DNA from: Diplolepis rosae
Taxonomy: Eukaryota; Arthropoda; Insecta; Hymenoptera; Diplolepididae
DNA: 64,000 bases
Assembly: GCA_030998225.1 (NCBI GenBank)
Contig: JAPYXD010000717.1
Span: forward strand, 2,255,501 to 2,319,500
Reading direction: 5' to 3'
Positions 21,925 to 33,854 of this stretch are shown piece after piece (positions within the stretch are counted from its first letter, which is position 1; each line of letters begins with the position of its first letter). A program made the translations under genes and the position numbers. The notes beneath the pieces were generated by a model. It worked only from the letters and a program-made list of their open reading frames with translations. It had not been told where the DNA came from and did not search any database.

Positions 21925-22786
21925 TTGGGAGTACAAATTAATTCGGTCCGTTTTTTTTGTTATCAAAAATGCAGTTATTCCAAAACAAAATCAAAGAAGA
22001 GATTAATCAAAGTATTTTCCATCGCTGATTACGACTTTTACCCATCTCTCATGGAATTTTCGAATTCCATCTAGAAAAAATGATGTGTCTTTCGAGGCGA
22101 TCCTCGAATTGATTCATTTTTTGACTTCTTCATAAGAGCGGAAATGCTGATGAGCCAAGCCGTGTGCCATCGATCGAAATAGTAGTCGGGAAGAGTAACG
22201 TCTGGAAAGTACGGCAGGTGGGGTAAAACCTCCCATTTCAGCGTTTCCAAGTAGGTTATCACCGATTTTGCAACATTGGACCGACAGTTGACATGCTGTA
22301 AAATCGACGTTTCTCGACTTCAACTCGTATGGAACCCAATTGCTCTTCTTGCATTTGAGTTGGATCTTCATCGAGTAATGCCTTCGATTCTTCGTCTTCG
22401 AATTTTTTTGGCTTTTCACAGCGAGGCTTGTCTTCAACGCTAAAATCACCATTCTTGAAATGTCGAAACCATTCCCTATATGATTTATCAGTTGGAGCAT
22501 TGTCACCATAAACTTCCACAAGAATTCGATGCGCTTCAGCTGCACTTTTTTTTCAATTAAAGCAGAAAACTACAACCTTCCGCGAAAGCTGCTTAGTTAA
22601 CACAAAATTCGACATATTTCAAACAGAAAAAATAAGGTTTTTTATGAAATTCAAAGCAACATAAATTGAATGTTATTGACAGATGTCTAACCTCTCTGAA
22701 TCCACCGAAATTAGCTTTCAGTATGAGACATTCATAAAAGCCAGAGCAATCTTTTGAAAACGGACCGAACTAATTTGTACTCCCAA
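21925..22786 (-). mobile_element. Internally deleted mariner inside the Penelope-like arm
   Basis: The ends TTGGGAGTACAAATTA and their near-complement at 22771-22786 are flanked by TA at 21923-21924 and 22787-22788. It is 862 bp. Removing it rejoins the inverted arm, which proves the insertion order. Confidence 0.92.
22020..22620 (-). pseudogene. Mariner transposase with internal deletion
   Basis: The minus strand encodes the HTH_48 region with VEVYGDNAPTDKSYREW..FKNGDF..EDKPR and KFEDEESKALLDEDP. It then passes to the C-terminal LKWEVLPHLPYFPDV..DY, MAHGLAHQHFRSYEEVKK and H.IIFSRW stretches. The region with the first two catalytic aspartates is gone and several frames are used. This is a different mariner lineage from the one at 960-1841. 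Confidence 0.85.
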
Positions 22787-23514
22787 TATTTTATTATAAA
22801 TGGTCTAAAATCGCATTGTATATGTTACTGAATGATTCAGTATCAGATAATTTGTTTAAACTATTGTCTTTTTCTTTCTTTATAAAAACGATTTCTACAA
22901 AAAGGCGTTTGTAAAGATTGCTTTCTTTGTGTAATATTTGTATGTTATCCCAATCAAAACCATGTTTTTTTTTTATCTTCTCCTATATTCTCCTTTCTAT
23001 GTTTTGAGATCACATTATGATATTTCTCATTTTTCAAATTCAAATTAATTTTACGTTATTTACAAATTGGAAAACAATTCATGTGACAAGACCTATGTGG
23101 GACAAACAAAATGACTGCTTAGTATCAGAAGAGAAGAACATAAAAATAATTTGAATATAAAAAACAAGAAATATCATAATGTGATCTCAAAACATAAAAT
23201 GGAGAATATAAGAGAAGGTAAAAAACCGCATGATTTTTATTGGGATAACATACAAATACTACACAAAGAAAGCAATCTTTACACATGCCTTTTTGTATAA
23301 ATGTTTTTTTATAAAGAATAAAAAAAACAATACTTTAAACAAAATATCTGATACTGAATCATTCAGTGACATATATTGTAAAATGTGATTTAAGACCATT
23401 TATAATAAAATAATTTATATTAACTAATTGACAACAAACATTTTTTTAAATTTTAATGGACTATAGTTATAAAAAATCATATAATTTTTTTTTTAACTTG
23501 TAACGAACCGTACA

Positions 23515-23640
23515 TAAGCACTACGCCGCAGCTCCCCTACCGCGGCGTTCGGAGGGGTACTCCCACCACCGCTACTCACGTGAGTACCCCCACCAACCGC
23601 CGAGCTCCGCACGCAGCTACTCCCACCGCTTGCAGAAAAA
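23515..23640 (-). repeat. GC-rich fragment resembling the R1-like 5' region
   Basis: CCAACCGCCGAGC followed by CGCAGCTAC.CCCACC matches 59620-59660. It also holds a hairpin made of GGGGTACTC and GAGTACCCC (23555-23600). Too short to classify. Confidence 0.35.
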
Positions 23641-24171
23641 AATCCTACGATATAAAACATTAGAGTGATTGTTAATCTTATTTACCAATAAAAAATAAAT
23701 GAAAATCAACAATATTTTGGGCCGTCACGCTAGAATGATCCCTTACATGAAGTAATTTTAAATTAATAAATAAAGTAATGGATAAATATTATTTTTAGAG
23801 TAAGAAAGATGTTAATATTTCTTTTTTTAGTCTTAGATGTCAAATAGTTAAATGAGAGGTGCATATTATTAGATAGCTTGTCTGGAATGATTGTAAGAGA
23901 AGTCTATTAAGTCGATTCTATATGAGTATCTTAATCCACAAAGTATTACTTTTATCATTTAAATACTAAGAAATTTGACAAATCTAATTTCTTGTCACTA
24001 AAACTGAATTCAAAATATAATCAAACATGCTTTTTTAATTAGGATTTTAGAAACTGATGCAATAGCTGATAAAACTTCATAACTGACTAACGATTTTCTT
24101 TCATATACGAATAAAAATATTTTTCTTTGATGAGATTCACATTTTTATATCATATTTCTTTTTTTTTTTAG

Positions 24172-27100
24172 CTACTTGAACACAAATCACAATCAAGAGG
24201 TTGGCCATCGTTTTTTACAATATTTAATAGAAAATTCGAAGATCATGAATTCAAGTTCATTACTAAAGTCCTACGTTACGAAAACAATGTGCTGGTCCCC
24301 TCATAGCATTCAGAGTTTGCTTCTAGTGTGCAAGCATAACGCATTTCACGAAAAGCGGACTGAGCTAAACTCAAATCTAATCTCAACGCAAAAAAATTCA
24401 TTAGAAAGTAAGCTTTTGCAATGGATTTCAAATATGCCATGGAAGAAACTAGTAACTCTAAACTACATAAAAAATTTATCTGAGTTATTGATTGGATTGA
24501 GTTTAAGGTCGTGGCAAAAAGATTTAAAAACAACATTTAAAAAAAATACGGATCTTGTAAACTTCGAGCTGACTTACAATCTTGATAATATCTTAGAAAT
24601 CGAAAAGTATTATTTAGCCATGGAGTTTCATATAAATATCTTCAAGGAACCTTCAACATCATATGAAGAAAAAATCGTAAAAGAGGACCCGCGCAAGAAA
24701 GAAAATTTACCACTACTTTTTTCCAATGTCATAGAAATTTTAAAAATGACTAAGAAGACTGAAGATACAAAAATACTTATTGTAAAATGTGGTTTAATTG
24801 CTCAAATTATCTCCGACCTGAAAGAGGTAGTGACTTTTGAGATTGATTTAAAAGATTGTCCTCTAATTCAGGTTTTTAAGAAATTCTTACACAATATTTT
24901 TCGTGAATTAGCTCACAGTGATTTAGAGAAAGTTCGGCCAAAAGATTTGGTATACGTAATGAAACTCTTACGAGTACTTTTTCAAGTGACGACCGATCGG
25001 GAAGTTAATAAAATCATGGTCAACTCAATATCTTTAAAAGCTGTGCAAAATATATATAGCTTTATAAATATCTACCAAGACCGTGATATCATAAAAAAAA
25101 TGCAGGTGCTGCAATCGAATGTTGACATGGACTTCAGTTGTAAAGATAAATTGATAGAGCAAGCTGATAAAGAAGCAGCAATAATTAGTGTTATGAAAAC
25201 TTTAACATTATATTGTTGTATGACCACTGGAGATACATTAATGGACACACAAGAACAACTTCTGTGCATTTTATTGAATAAGGATCGATATAATTTTTCT
25301 TCACATACCGATACCGAAATGATTTTAATGATTTTGGAAAATATCAGTCTATGTACAAGCAATATGTTTACAAAAACGTCTATTAAAACTATAATGAACT
25401 TATTGACAGAATTATTTCAGCATTCGTACAGAAGACATACGGTTGTTCGACGTTTACTGTGTCTCATACCAAGATTTTTGAAAACGGCTGTTGAGCTTAA
25501 TCAGAATGTATCCAATGTAGTCAAAATGATTGTGTATTTTCATAACCTTTTACAAGAAAAAAATAATGGGATTCAAAAAAGCTATGGTCCATCTCTGCAC
25601 TTGATTTTTCTTAAGTGTCTCAAGCAGTTCATTTTTTTGGACCCTTTGTTTGAGTTTATGAATTATACTGAATATGAAAACGAGGATGTACCGATTATCG
25701 AATACTTGCTGGAATACATGAATAGTCCATTTTACACAATTCGTTTACAATCAGCTTGTTGTATTTTTAAAGCTTTTGAATCGCAGGATATTGAATATGG
25801 ATGGAAGGTATCTTTTTTTGAAAAGATTAAGACAGTGCTAAGAAATGCATTTATAATTAATGGAAAATTGGATATTCATGAGAAGCCAGACGAGAGAATG
25901 ATGAGGGTCAGTAGTTCTTTGTACATCATAGCAGCTGTAATTTATGGGAGCGATTTCCTTAAGTGCCAGACTTTATTTTTCCTTACTCAACTTGTTATGC
26001 AAAAACAAATTGAAGCAAAAAGTGTCCGAAAAGTTTTGAAATTTATCGCAACTGAAAAAGAAAACTTAGTAGAAAATAACTTAGATTATCTATTGATGCG
26101 GTGGTGGCATGATCAAAATTCATTTGAAAAATTCCCTTGGGAGTTAACTGATTGCTCGACAGAAGGAATTTTCTACGTTAAATATATGCACATCGTAATT
26201 TCTGTTCTGATGCAAACTGGAAACATCTCCAAAGCTATAGAACTATGTAATCAGCAAGGACTATCTTTTAAAGAGGAATTTCAAGAAAGCTTTCCATCTG
26301 TCATTGTCTGCTTGTTGTCAAAAGTTTCAAACGCTTCGGACTTTATCGATGCCAAGATAAAAAACATCTTTCGAAATCTCAAAGCGAATCAGGTGGAATT
26401 TCAATCCGTACAAAGATTTATTGACCTAGTTCATGATAATTTGGATAAAATAATTATCCTACTTATTAGAGAAATACATGACGAAAAACATTTTTCTGAG
26501 GTATTTGGTTTGCGTGTTACGTTTCCAGAATCGGGATTTGTGCGTCTCACGACAAATGTTGTTGACGAATGTTTTCAATTTATGCAAATAAATTTTTTTT
26601 CGTCAGAAAATTTAATTCGCTATTTAGCAGATGAACGCTGCGACGTTTTACAGAAAGTTTTGTTGAAGTTAACGCGGAATGTATACGAAACGTTTGATGA
26701 AAGTAAATTAAAAAGTTTTCACCAGTACGTCTACTTCTGTAACGTGATAGCAAAAGAAATAAAAAGCGTCCAACTTCATGAAATATCACACTTCATCATC
26801 AGAGATATTTGTTATACTTTGCTCTACCAAATCGACGAAAATAATGATCAATTTGCTGAACTCGTCTGTAAATACCTATATATCTTCCTTCAGTTTATTC
26901 TACCTGAAAAATCGTCAGCTGTAAAAGAAATTTTTGTTCTTCTTATGAAGATTTTAACAAAAAGAGTTTGCAAAGATGAAAACTCTTTTGCTTTGCAGTC
27001 ACTTCAGTTTCTTATATTAACTCAGAAGGATCTCTTTATTGAATCAATTTCAAATTTGGATTTCTTTCCGAATACAGCTATTTTCAAAGAAATAACGGAA

Positions 27101-28484
27101 ATGCATAATAACTTGAGATACAATAATACAGAATCTCATAGCTTAACAACTGAAATCGAACATTTTCTGAAAATTAGTTCTGATAAGTATTTTAATCGAA
27201 CAGAAAGCATTGTGCGTTTACGTGAGCAGTTATCTTCAAAAAGACGAGAACTAAAAGAACATTACAATAATTTAGAAGTACTTCGCGGTTTTACGGAAGA
27301 TTGCATCTCGAGCAAAATACATCGATTGATATACCAACTTGTAAAACTTGTGGTATCCTCAGATCCTCAAATTTCACAGGAAGCAGCCAAGTGTTTAGGT
27401 TTGATGGGACCCGGAAACTTAGCCACTATGATTTTACTTCCAGGTAAAATCATACAACGAAAAGTCTCAAATAAATTTGAAATGTTAACACATAGAATTT
27501 TGATACTTTTGTCAGATTTAATTATCGAAAAGAATATTAAAATACGTAATGCCAGTGCTAATGCATTATATGTTGTACTATCTTCATCTTGGGGTAGAAA
27601 CTTAATGAGACAAAATTACTTAGATAACTTTGAGCATGACATGGATAGTTCAGAATTGCGACTCGTTGTAGATAACATTCGTCCATTCTTATTCAAAAAT
27701 AACAAAGGCGCTCCAGTGAATCGTGTAGATCTAGAAATATGTTCTAATTTGCAAGCAAAAGCTTGGATTGAATGTGCAAGTGGCTTGTATTCAGAATGGA
27801 TCAAGAAGTTCTCTTGCATAATTGCTAATTGTTTTAAAAAATTTTATATGGACAGCATCATCCCTATCTTGAATCTTAGTGCGAACTTTTGTGAGCAATA
27901 TTTGCCGTGGATGGTTTACATATTATTCGAGGATCCCAGATTAATAAATGAAATGAGCACTCATATCAGCAAATTCTTTCAATATCATTTTGCTTTTCCA
28001 AATTATGATTTTACTTCTTCCAGTTCACTAGCTGTACACAAAAATCCAAACTGTACTCATGAATCCGTACATTGTATGTTGAATATTGTAAATTTTATCT
28101 GGGTGCAAACAGACAAGACTGTACGTTTGAATTTTGACTACTTATCAATCGCTCAAGCAGCTCAGTTTAGTTCTGCTTATTTCACATCTGTGTTATATGC
28201 AGAACTTTGGTGCGAGTCTTTTTTAAACGGTAACAGAGATGTAGGTTCTATGACCATAATTGATTACATCACTGATCATGAGCCAGTAAAAGGAAAAATG
28301 TTACAAGATATTATTCGGGAGGCAAATGTCAAAATTGGAGATCCAGATGCCGTTCATGGATGTAGATTTACGCATTTACTCGATCCAGCTTCTCGAATAC
28401 GGTATTATGAAGATTTAGAACAATGGGATAAATCAATGCTCATGCATGATATCGGATTGTCTTGCGGAATTGATACTACGGAAG
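24172..28484 (+). CDS. ATM: ATM kinase, large solenoid exon into FAT region
   Basis: A 4313-bp exon of 1437 codons with no stop. The acceptor is TTTTTTTTTAG at 24171, and the first base completes the split codon from 10337. The donor GAAG|GTAAGC follows 28484. It encodes HEAT-type helices with scattered ATM signatures: LDYLLMRWW, SFPSVIVCLLSK, LDFFPNTAIFKE, EAAKCLGLMGPGN (near residue 1080), FDYLSIAQAAQFSSAYFTSVLYAEL, and at the end IGDPDAVHGC..LLDP.SRIR.YE. The last two lie in the FAT domain just before the YDxxL-type block of animal ATM. The intact length argues for a gene under selection. A stop follows at 28502 if the donor is not used. Confidence 0.92.
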
Positions 28485-29397
28485 GTAAGCATTTTTTCTT
28501 CTGAGAAAATTTCACTAAAGGTAAGATGCTCTTATTTTCTTATGATTTAATGTACACTTCATATATACATATGTTTTCAAAATTGTTTACAAAATGGTTT
28601 TATTTGAAATACAAATTGATTTCATCATTTTTGTAAAAAAAAACTATCATAAACATGGCAGCATCTGCGTGAATCCATGAATATTAGTATCTGAACGACA
28701 CCAAAGGCTAGTAAGGTTTCCCCCACAAATAAATATGATTGTTTTTTTACATATTTTTCTGCTCTTTAGGCAGATACCTGGTTTAGAACGCTTAAAATAA
28801 TTTTTTTTGTGTATTATTTGAAAATAGAGTGTAAAAAAATGTTAAAAATTACAAATATGTTGATACTTGAAAAAAATGTTTATATTATTTATTTAAAAAA
28901 ATAGTATTTGATTTCTATTCATTAAGTTTCTAGGTTCATCGATGATAGTTTTTTTATTATCTAGTAATCTGCCAAACAGTAAAGTTGGAACTTTCATTGG
29001 TCTTTTGCTTGTGTTGAGTTGATTCTTGTGAACATTATTTTTACTCTGAGATTTGCAAGTTAAGCGAAAACGAAATAAATTCTATTAAGCGTTATTTTCA
29101 TCCTGGTGCAAAATCCTACCAGCTTGCTTTTGACGATGCGATTCTTAAAGTTTGGTGGTTCGGAAAATTTCGTTTAATATTTAACATATGGTCTTACAAA
29201 AAACCTTATATTCAACTGAATATCATTTACTTTTAAGTCAACTGCATGTCATTTTATTCTTTTTTTGATGCAGAAATTTTTTTAAAAAGTTTATAGTTTC
29301 AGCTGTAAATGTTCAAAGGATGCATGGCAGAGATGTTATCCTTTTCTATAGAGCTGCCAGTTTAACGGCTTACAAGTACTTGAGGCGAATCATTGTA
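28485..29397 (+). other. AT-rich intron start without recognisable features
   Basis: Follows the ATM donor. No coding, no repeat with clear ends and no continuation of the FAT domain on either strand. Confidence 0.5.
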
Positions 29398-29880
29398 CTG
29401 ACCGTTCTCTGACTGTTCTATGACCGTTCTATGACCTCGCATTATTATGGCTATGATCGGTAAAAAAGACATTAAAAGCTTTGCAATTATGATTCTGTGG
29501 CGAAATTTGGATTAGAAGGTGAAGCAATAAATACAATTATCTTATTTTTCAGCGATAAAAACTAGGAATACATCATGTACCTGTCATTGAAGGCAGTGCA
29601 GTGGTTCACAGTTGGCGGAACGTCTCCACCGTGAAGGTTTACTATTGGTGGAGACGTTCTGCAAATGGTGAACCACTGCACTGCCTTCAATGACAGGTAC
29701 ATGATCTATTCCTAGTTTTTATCGCTGAAAAAAGAAGATAATTGTATTTATTGCTTCACCTTCTAATCCAAATTTCGCCACAGAATCATAATTGCAAAGC
29801 TTTAAATGTCTTTTTTACCGTTCTTAGCCGTAATAATGCGAGGCCATAGAACGGTCAGAGAACAGTCAGAGAACGGTCAG
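29398..29880. mobile_element. Foldback (hairpin) element
   Basis: The arms 29398-29630 and 29646-29880 are reverse complements over about 233 bp at roughly 95 percent identity, separated by a loop of 15 bp. The ends begin CTGACCGTTCTCTGAC and carry short internal repeats of GAACGGTCAGA. No ORF. It is a MITE or foldback transposon whose transcript would form a long double-stranded stem. Confidence 0.92.
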
Positions 29881-29919
29881 AGTATTCTATGACCGTTCTC
29901 TCACACGGGTCCGCTAGGT

Positions 29920-30150
29920 TGACAACCAAGTTTATCTCTCAACGTTAGTCAAGCTCTTTTCGAAATCACAGTCCAACATCAGTTGTCAGATTTGTGGCCC
30001 TTGAAAAACTCCTTCCATGATTTGAATTTGATTTTACATGATTCCATGAATTTTCTTTTTAAAAAAACGAAAACCTCCGTTTTTATCCATCGCTTTTACA
30101 AATTTTTTTACGATTCCAACCTTCACATGTAATGTTGGATGTCCTTAAGG
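29920..30150 (-). pseudogene. Fragment of the unknown repeat-borne gene family, copy 3
   Basis: The minus strand reads GHPTLHVKVGIVKKFVKAMDKNG, in shorter form LH.K.G..K.FVKAMDKNG. It then reads IMEGVFQGPQI, QLMLDCDFEKSLT and an interrupted TW. These correspond in order to the PPLHIKL and LKEGIFDGP blocks of the copy at 20056-21160. Stops interrupt it. Confidence 0.6.
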
Positions 30151-30240
30151 GCCTTTATAACATGAATTGTCCCTGAAGGCCTCTTGAATCATCTGAAAGG
30201 TTTCTGCAGCATTCTTTTCAAGCTTAACGCAAAACGATGG
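30150..30240 (-). pseudogene. Mariner N-terminal fragment
   Basis: FCVKLEKNAAETFQMIQEAF on the minus strand is the first helix of a mariner HTH_48 domain. Nothing else of the element is recognised. Confidence 0.55.
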
Positions 30241-30536
30241 CGTAGCTTTGATCCAGAGAACCCTCCATCGCGCCGTGTTACAACTTGCCCGACAGAGTTT
30301 GGTGGCAATAGAGCTCCTGACTCTCCGGATGCTCAAAGGCAATTTAGCACGGGCGCACTTTGAAGCTGAGACCCCCCACCACCTTTTGTCGCCAGGTGGA
30401 GCTTTTATTTCGCATTCAAATTATTCACTCTTTTGACACTGAGATTTCAATTTTCAAAAGTTTCAAGTTTAGTATATTTTCAAATGTAATATTATTCAAT
30501 AATTTCACCTACTTATCCTAATTGTAAAATCATTTA

Positions 30537-31245
30537 CAGTACAGGCTAAAAGTTTGAATACACCTAAAGAAAAAGCAATATTTTTAGCTTATTTGTTCAC
30601 TTCACGAACTCAACTTACTCTATAAACAAAAGTTTATCATGTGTAACATAGTTCAGAAATTTTTTGATTATTATCAGTGTATTTTACAGGAATAAATTCA
30701 ATTTCGAACACTGAATATATAAAAATGTTACTTCAACCGATTTTCTTGAAAATGACCACCTTTTTCTTTGATGACTGGTGCAAATTTTTGGCATTCTATA
30801 AACAAGTTTTTGTAATTTTTGTGGTTCTATGTTGTCCCACGCGTCATTCAAGCAATCCCAGAGACTAGTGAGGCTTATTGGTTTTAAATCTCGCACTCGC
30901 CGGTCAAGTTCATCCCACAGCAGTTTAATGGGCTTCAAATCGGGAGATCAAGGCGGCCATTCCATAATTTGAAGCACCCCACCCCTTTGTTTCCACTTTA
31001 AATAATCAGTACAATAGTGAGAAGTGTGTTTGGGATTGTTACCTTGTTGAAAAATGAATTTACGGCCGATCAATCCAGTGCCAGATTACAGCGCGTGGCG
31101 TTGCAATAAATTGTGGTATTGTTTTTTTTTTCATGATTCCTTCGATTCTCACAAGTTTACCAACGCCTGCATAACTGAAGTAGCCCCAAACGATCACTGA
31201 GCCACCACCATGTTTCACAGTGGGCAAAATACAATCATAGGTTAT
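30537..31245 (-). pseudogene. Tc1-like element, truncated
   Basis: The right end of a Tc1 element starts CAGTACAGGC at 30537 after a TA. The minus strand encodes [16 protein letters not shown] (about 31240-31190) and the C-terminal PIKLLWDELDRRV with LQKLVYRMP (about 30925-30780). The catalytic region reads NNPKHTS, and the final block has Lys where the conserved Glu of the usual NPIE motif is expected, so the enzyme is dead. Its 5' half is replaced by the LTR-like repeat from about 31245. Confidence 0.8.
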
Positions 31246-32428
31246 CACATATAAAATATAAGCTACTACTAAGTAGACGTAGGTATTCTTAGTCATACCC
31301 GGATCTACTTGTTGAATAGAAATAGAAATAGGCAAGAGAGAGAAGAGAAGGGACATAAAAATCCAAGTCTCAAATTAACCAATATTAATAGACAGTGGTG
31401 GGAAAGAAACATAGATCATAGAACAAACGTGTCTTTATACAGAATTGCACCGCGCGTGACTTTATGCAATTTTGCGCTATTCACTCCCACTTCAGCCACT
31501 ATTGGAAGATCCAATAATATATATACTCCAGATTCACCTCTGGAGGTTTGTCATTAAGTTCCGATCAGTTGTACGTCAACTCAATTCATTTCGGACCAGT
31601 AAGTCAACGTCGTGAGCAGACCCTTCGATAAATGTAAGTCTCATTGGTTTCTTTGAGCACAATTCTACCTTCGGTACTTGGTAAATAAAATCCTTGGTCC
31701 TTAAGTGGTGCATGTCCGGAAACAGTAGTGCCTGTATCGTCGTATTTGGTCGTTTCGGTTAATAGTGATTCAATTCTGAAATCGGGACGAACTAACCTAT
31801 CTTGTTAACAAGTGCATCCCAGATTAATTGCTCGTGTACTTAGCAAGATACGTGAGCGGATAATTTTCATATCAGTTGGTGGACTTGCATCCCTTACACC
31901 ATACTTCCTGCAAGATTTATCATTGTTTTGCTACACATGGAGACTCAAACGAAAACCAAACTACCTCCTGCGAAATTTATCATTGTTTTGCTACACATGG
32001 AGACTCAAACGAAAACCAAACTACCTCCTGCGAAATTTATCATTGTTTTGCTACCTCACGGAGACTCAAACGGAACCCAACTACTCTGCAAGAATTTGTG
32101 CCGTTGACTTGCAACTATGGGAATAACAAATGAAAATTCTCTGTATTGCCCTCTAATATAAGAGGTAGTCAAGTAAGTCACCACCTAAGTATCGTTCTTT
32201 GTGTGAACTTATACAAAAGCCTATTTGTTTATAATAAATTATCTCATATTTATAAATTCAGTGTTTTATTATCATTGTGAACAACTCAGGGCCCATAGAC
32301 CTGACAAGTGACAACTTATCCACAAATAAAAATAAATTATCAGGCCTTACCAACCTGATATAATCAGCTAACCGCCTCCCTTACGTTCAAAAATCCAAAC
32401 TACCCTCGCCTTTTGCTCGGGACGTAAC
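31245..32428 (+). mobile_element. Solo-LTR-like repeat (copy 2)
   Basis: Shares the TATA-like CAATAATATATA region (about 31510), the TGTGAACAACTCA block (about 32276) and the ACGTAACA end with copy 1. The internal tandem repeats are different from those of copy 1. No gag or pol adjoins it. The left limit is approximate. Confidence 0.5.
31915..32094. repeat. 60-bp tandem repeat, three copies
   Basis: The 60 bp at 31921-31980 and 31981-32040 are identical. A third, diverged unit follows to 32094. Unit starts read TATCATTGTTTTGCTAC. Confidence 0.97.
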
Positions 32429-32599
32429 ATTACAACAATCTTCTTTTATAAAAGTCTTTCTCATCATATTTATTGTAAGTAAGCTTACTGCGTTTCTCTT
32501 GATTTATGAGTTCTGAGCCTCTTGTATTATGATTCAATCATAAATCTTCAAACTGGAGCTTCCATTCATTTGCATTCATTGAATTCACTCAAATATTCA

Positions 32600-33340
32600 G
32601 TGTCATTACTTGCTACTGCGCTAGGTACTGGAAATCATGACAACTGCCCTGAAGAAGGATGTGCAGAATGATTCACCTTCCAGTTCAGTCAGTTACGAGG
32701 CCAGGGAAGACGAGCTGCCCTGCAGGGGGGCGTTAGGGTGTAAAAATGAAGCTGTAGTGTATCCGGCGACGAGTTAACATTGTCTTCATCAAAGCCGGGA
32801 AGCCCTCAAACTTAGTCACAAATAAAATAACCTGCAGATGTTTCAGTAGACGCTGGCGCTTCTCATTCAAATACTAAAAAAAGAAGGCGGTTCTGGTACA
32901 TGAGACAGACTATTTTACAAGCAGAAGTAAAGATCTCAACATTGAATGTGAAACATCTGATGACGAGTACACTACATATGACACAAAAACGAGATATTCA
33001 GAGTGGTGGTCCCAATAGGAATTGAATGACTTAATTCGAGATTTGGGATTACCTAAAGATGTCGCTGAACACCTTGCTTCAGCTTTGAAAGAAAAATGAA
33101 ATTCAGCAAAAGGGACAAAGTCAAGTGTTTATCGAAAGAGTGAACAGAGTTTTCGAAAATACTTTCATTTTGATCCAGAACTGTCTTTAGTCTATTTGCA
33201 CGAATGTTAATGGACTTATGAACGGATTAAAACCAGGAGTTTATAAAGTTGGAGAGTGGAGGTTATTCATAGACTCTTCTAAACGAAGCCTGAAGGCCGC
33301 CTTATTGCACAACACAAACAAGTGTGCTGTGTCATTTAAT
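32600..33340 (+). pseudogene. Decayed repeat-borne gene of unknown class, copy 2
   Basis: DNA from 32608 to 32830 is closely similar to 20096-20310. Further blocks are LNDLIRDLGLPKD, VYRKSEQSFRKYFHFD and WR(L/V)FIDSSKRSLKAA-type stretches around 33020-33310. These are the N-terminal part of the family whose C-terminal part is seen in copy 1. Stops and frameshifts are frequent. The copy breaks off at a small inverted-repeat insertion at 33337. Confidence 0.6.
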
Positions 33341-33544
33341 TGAGATATCGAGTAAAAATTTTGAGTAATAAGGTAAAAAGCACTAAGGAACATTTATCTA
33401 CTTTGAAATATTTATTATTTTGAGAAAATAATTTGTTTTTGGAAACATTTTTTTATATAATTAAAAGAATTTAGGGCCGGATCAACGTTTCTTAATGCTT
33501 TTTACTTAACTACTTGAAGTTTATACTCAATATCTCAATTAATG
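33337..33544. mobile_element. Short hairpin MITE
   Basis: TTAATTGAGATAT.GAGTA and AGGTAAAAAGCACTAAG on the left are mirrored at the right end (33478-33544). The arms are about 55-60 bp and imperfect. No ORF. Confidence 0.7.
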
Positions 33545-33854
33545 TAGAAATGCTAAAGATAAAAAAAGTGTTGGAAAGATAGGAATCGGATAAGCCATGC
33601 ATGGTCTCGAATACATATTTCGAGGATAAGTCGAAGTTGGTTGCAATAGAATCATTTCAAACATCTGGAAGGAAATTAGAATCTTATGCCGTCGCGCGAA
33701 AGCATTACGAAGCTTGTCGAGTTCAACTGAATTTTCCCGACCACAAACTTAACTATAACACACCCATTAGCGTGTGGTGAAACTACACATAATAGAATAC
33801 TGCATCTAGGCTATAATGTCTTTGATATTATGTTATCAACAAGAGTATACCCTG

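Larger units (their letters stand above)
21838..23500. mobile_element. Penelope-like element 3' ends in inverted orientation
   Basis: The right arm (about 23060-23500) and the left arm (21838-21923 plus 22789-23050) are inverted copies. Shared blocks include ATATCATAATGTGATCTCAA, GATACTGAATCATTCAGT and ACTATAGTTCATTAAAA. The right arm reads CDKTYVGQTK, then KYHNVISKHKMENI and H.F.WDNIQILHKESN. This is the GIY-YIG endonuclease that ends Penelope-like retroelements. The left arm encodes the same region on the minus strand with WDNIQILHKESNLYKRLFVE. Head-to-head fragments are common for this class. The left arm is cut by a mariner. Confidence 0.75.
10338..24171 (+). other. ATM: 13.8-kb ATM intron filled with mobile elements
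   Basis: Bounded by GTAAAT at 10338 and a long polypyrimidine tract with AG at 24170-24171. The flanking exons join in phase. Its content is almost entirely mobile-element sequence, listed separately. The AT-rich stretches 10667-11160 and 23645-24171 hold nothing recognisable. Confidence 0.8.

Noticed and set aside
24176..24178. TTG as start codon of the large ATM frame
   Set aside because: This is an internal exon. The codon is read as Leu after the splice acceptor at 24171.
31812..32133. Two overlapping + strand frames of 85-104 codons
   Set aside because: They result from the 60-bp tandem repeats in the LTR-like sequence.
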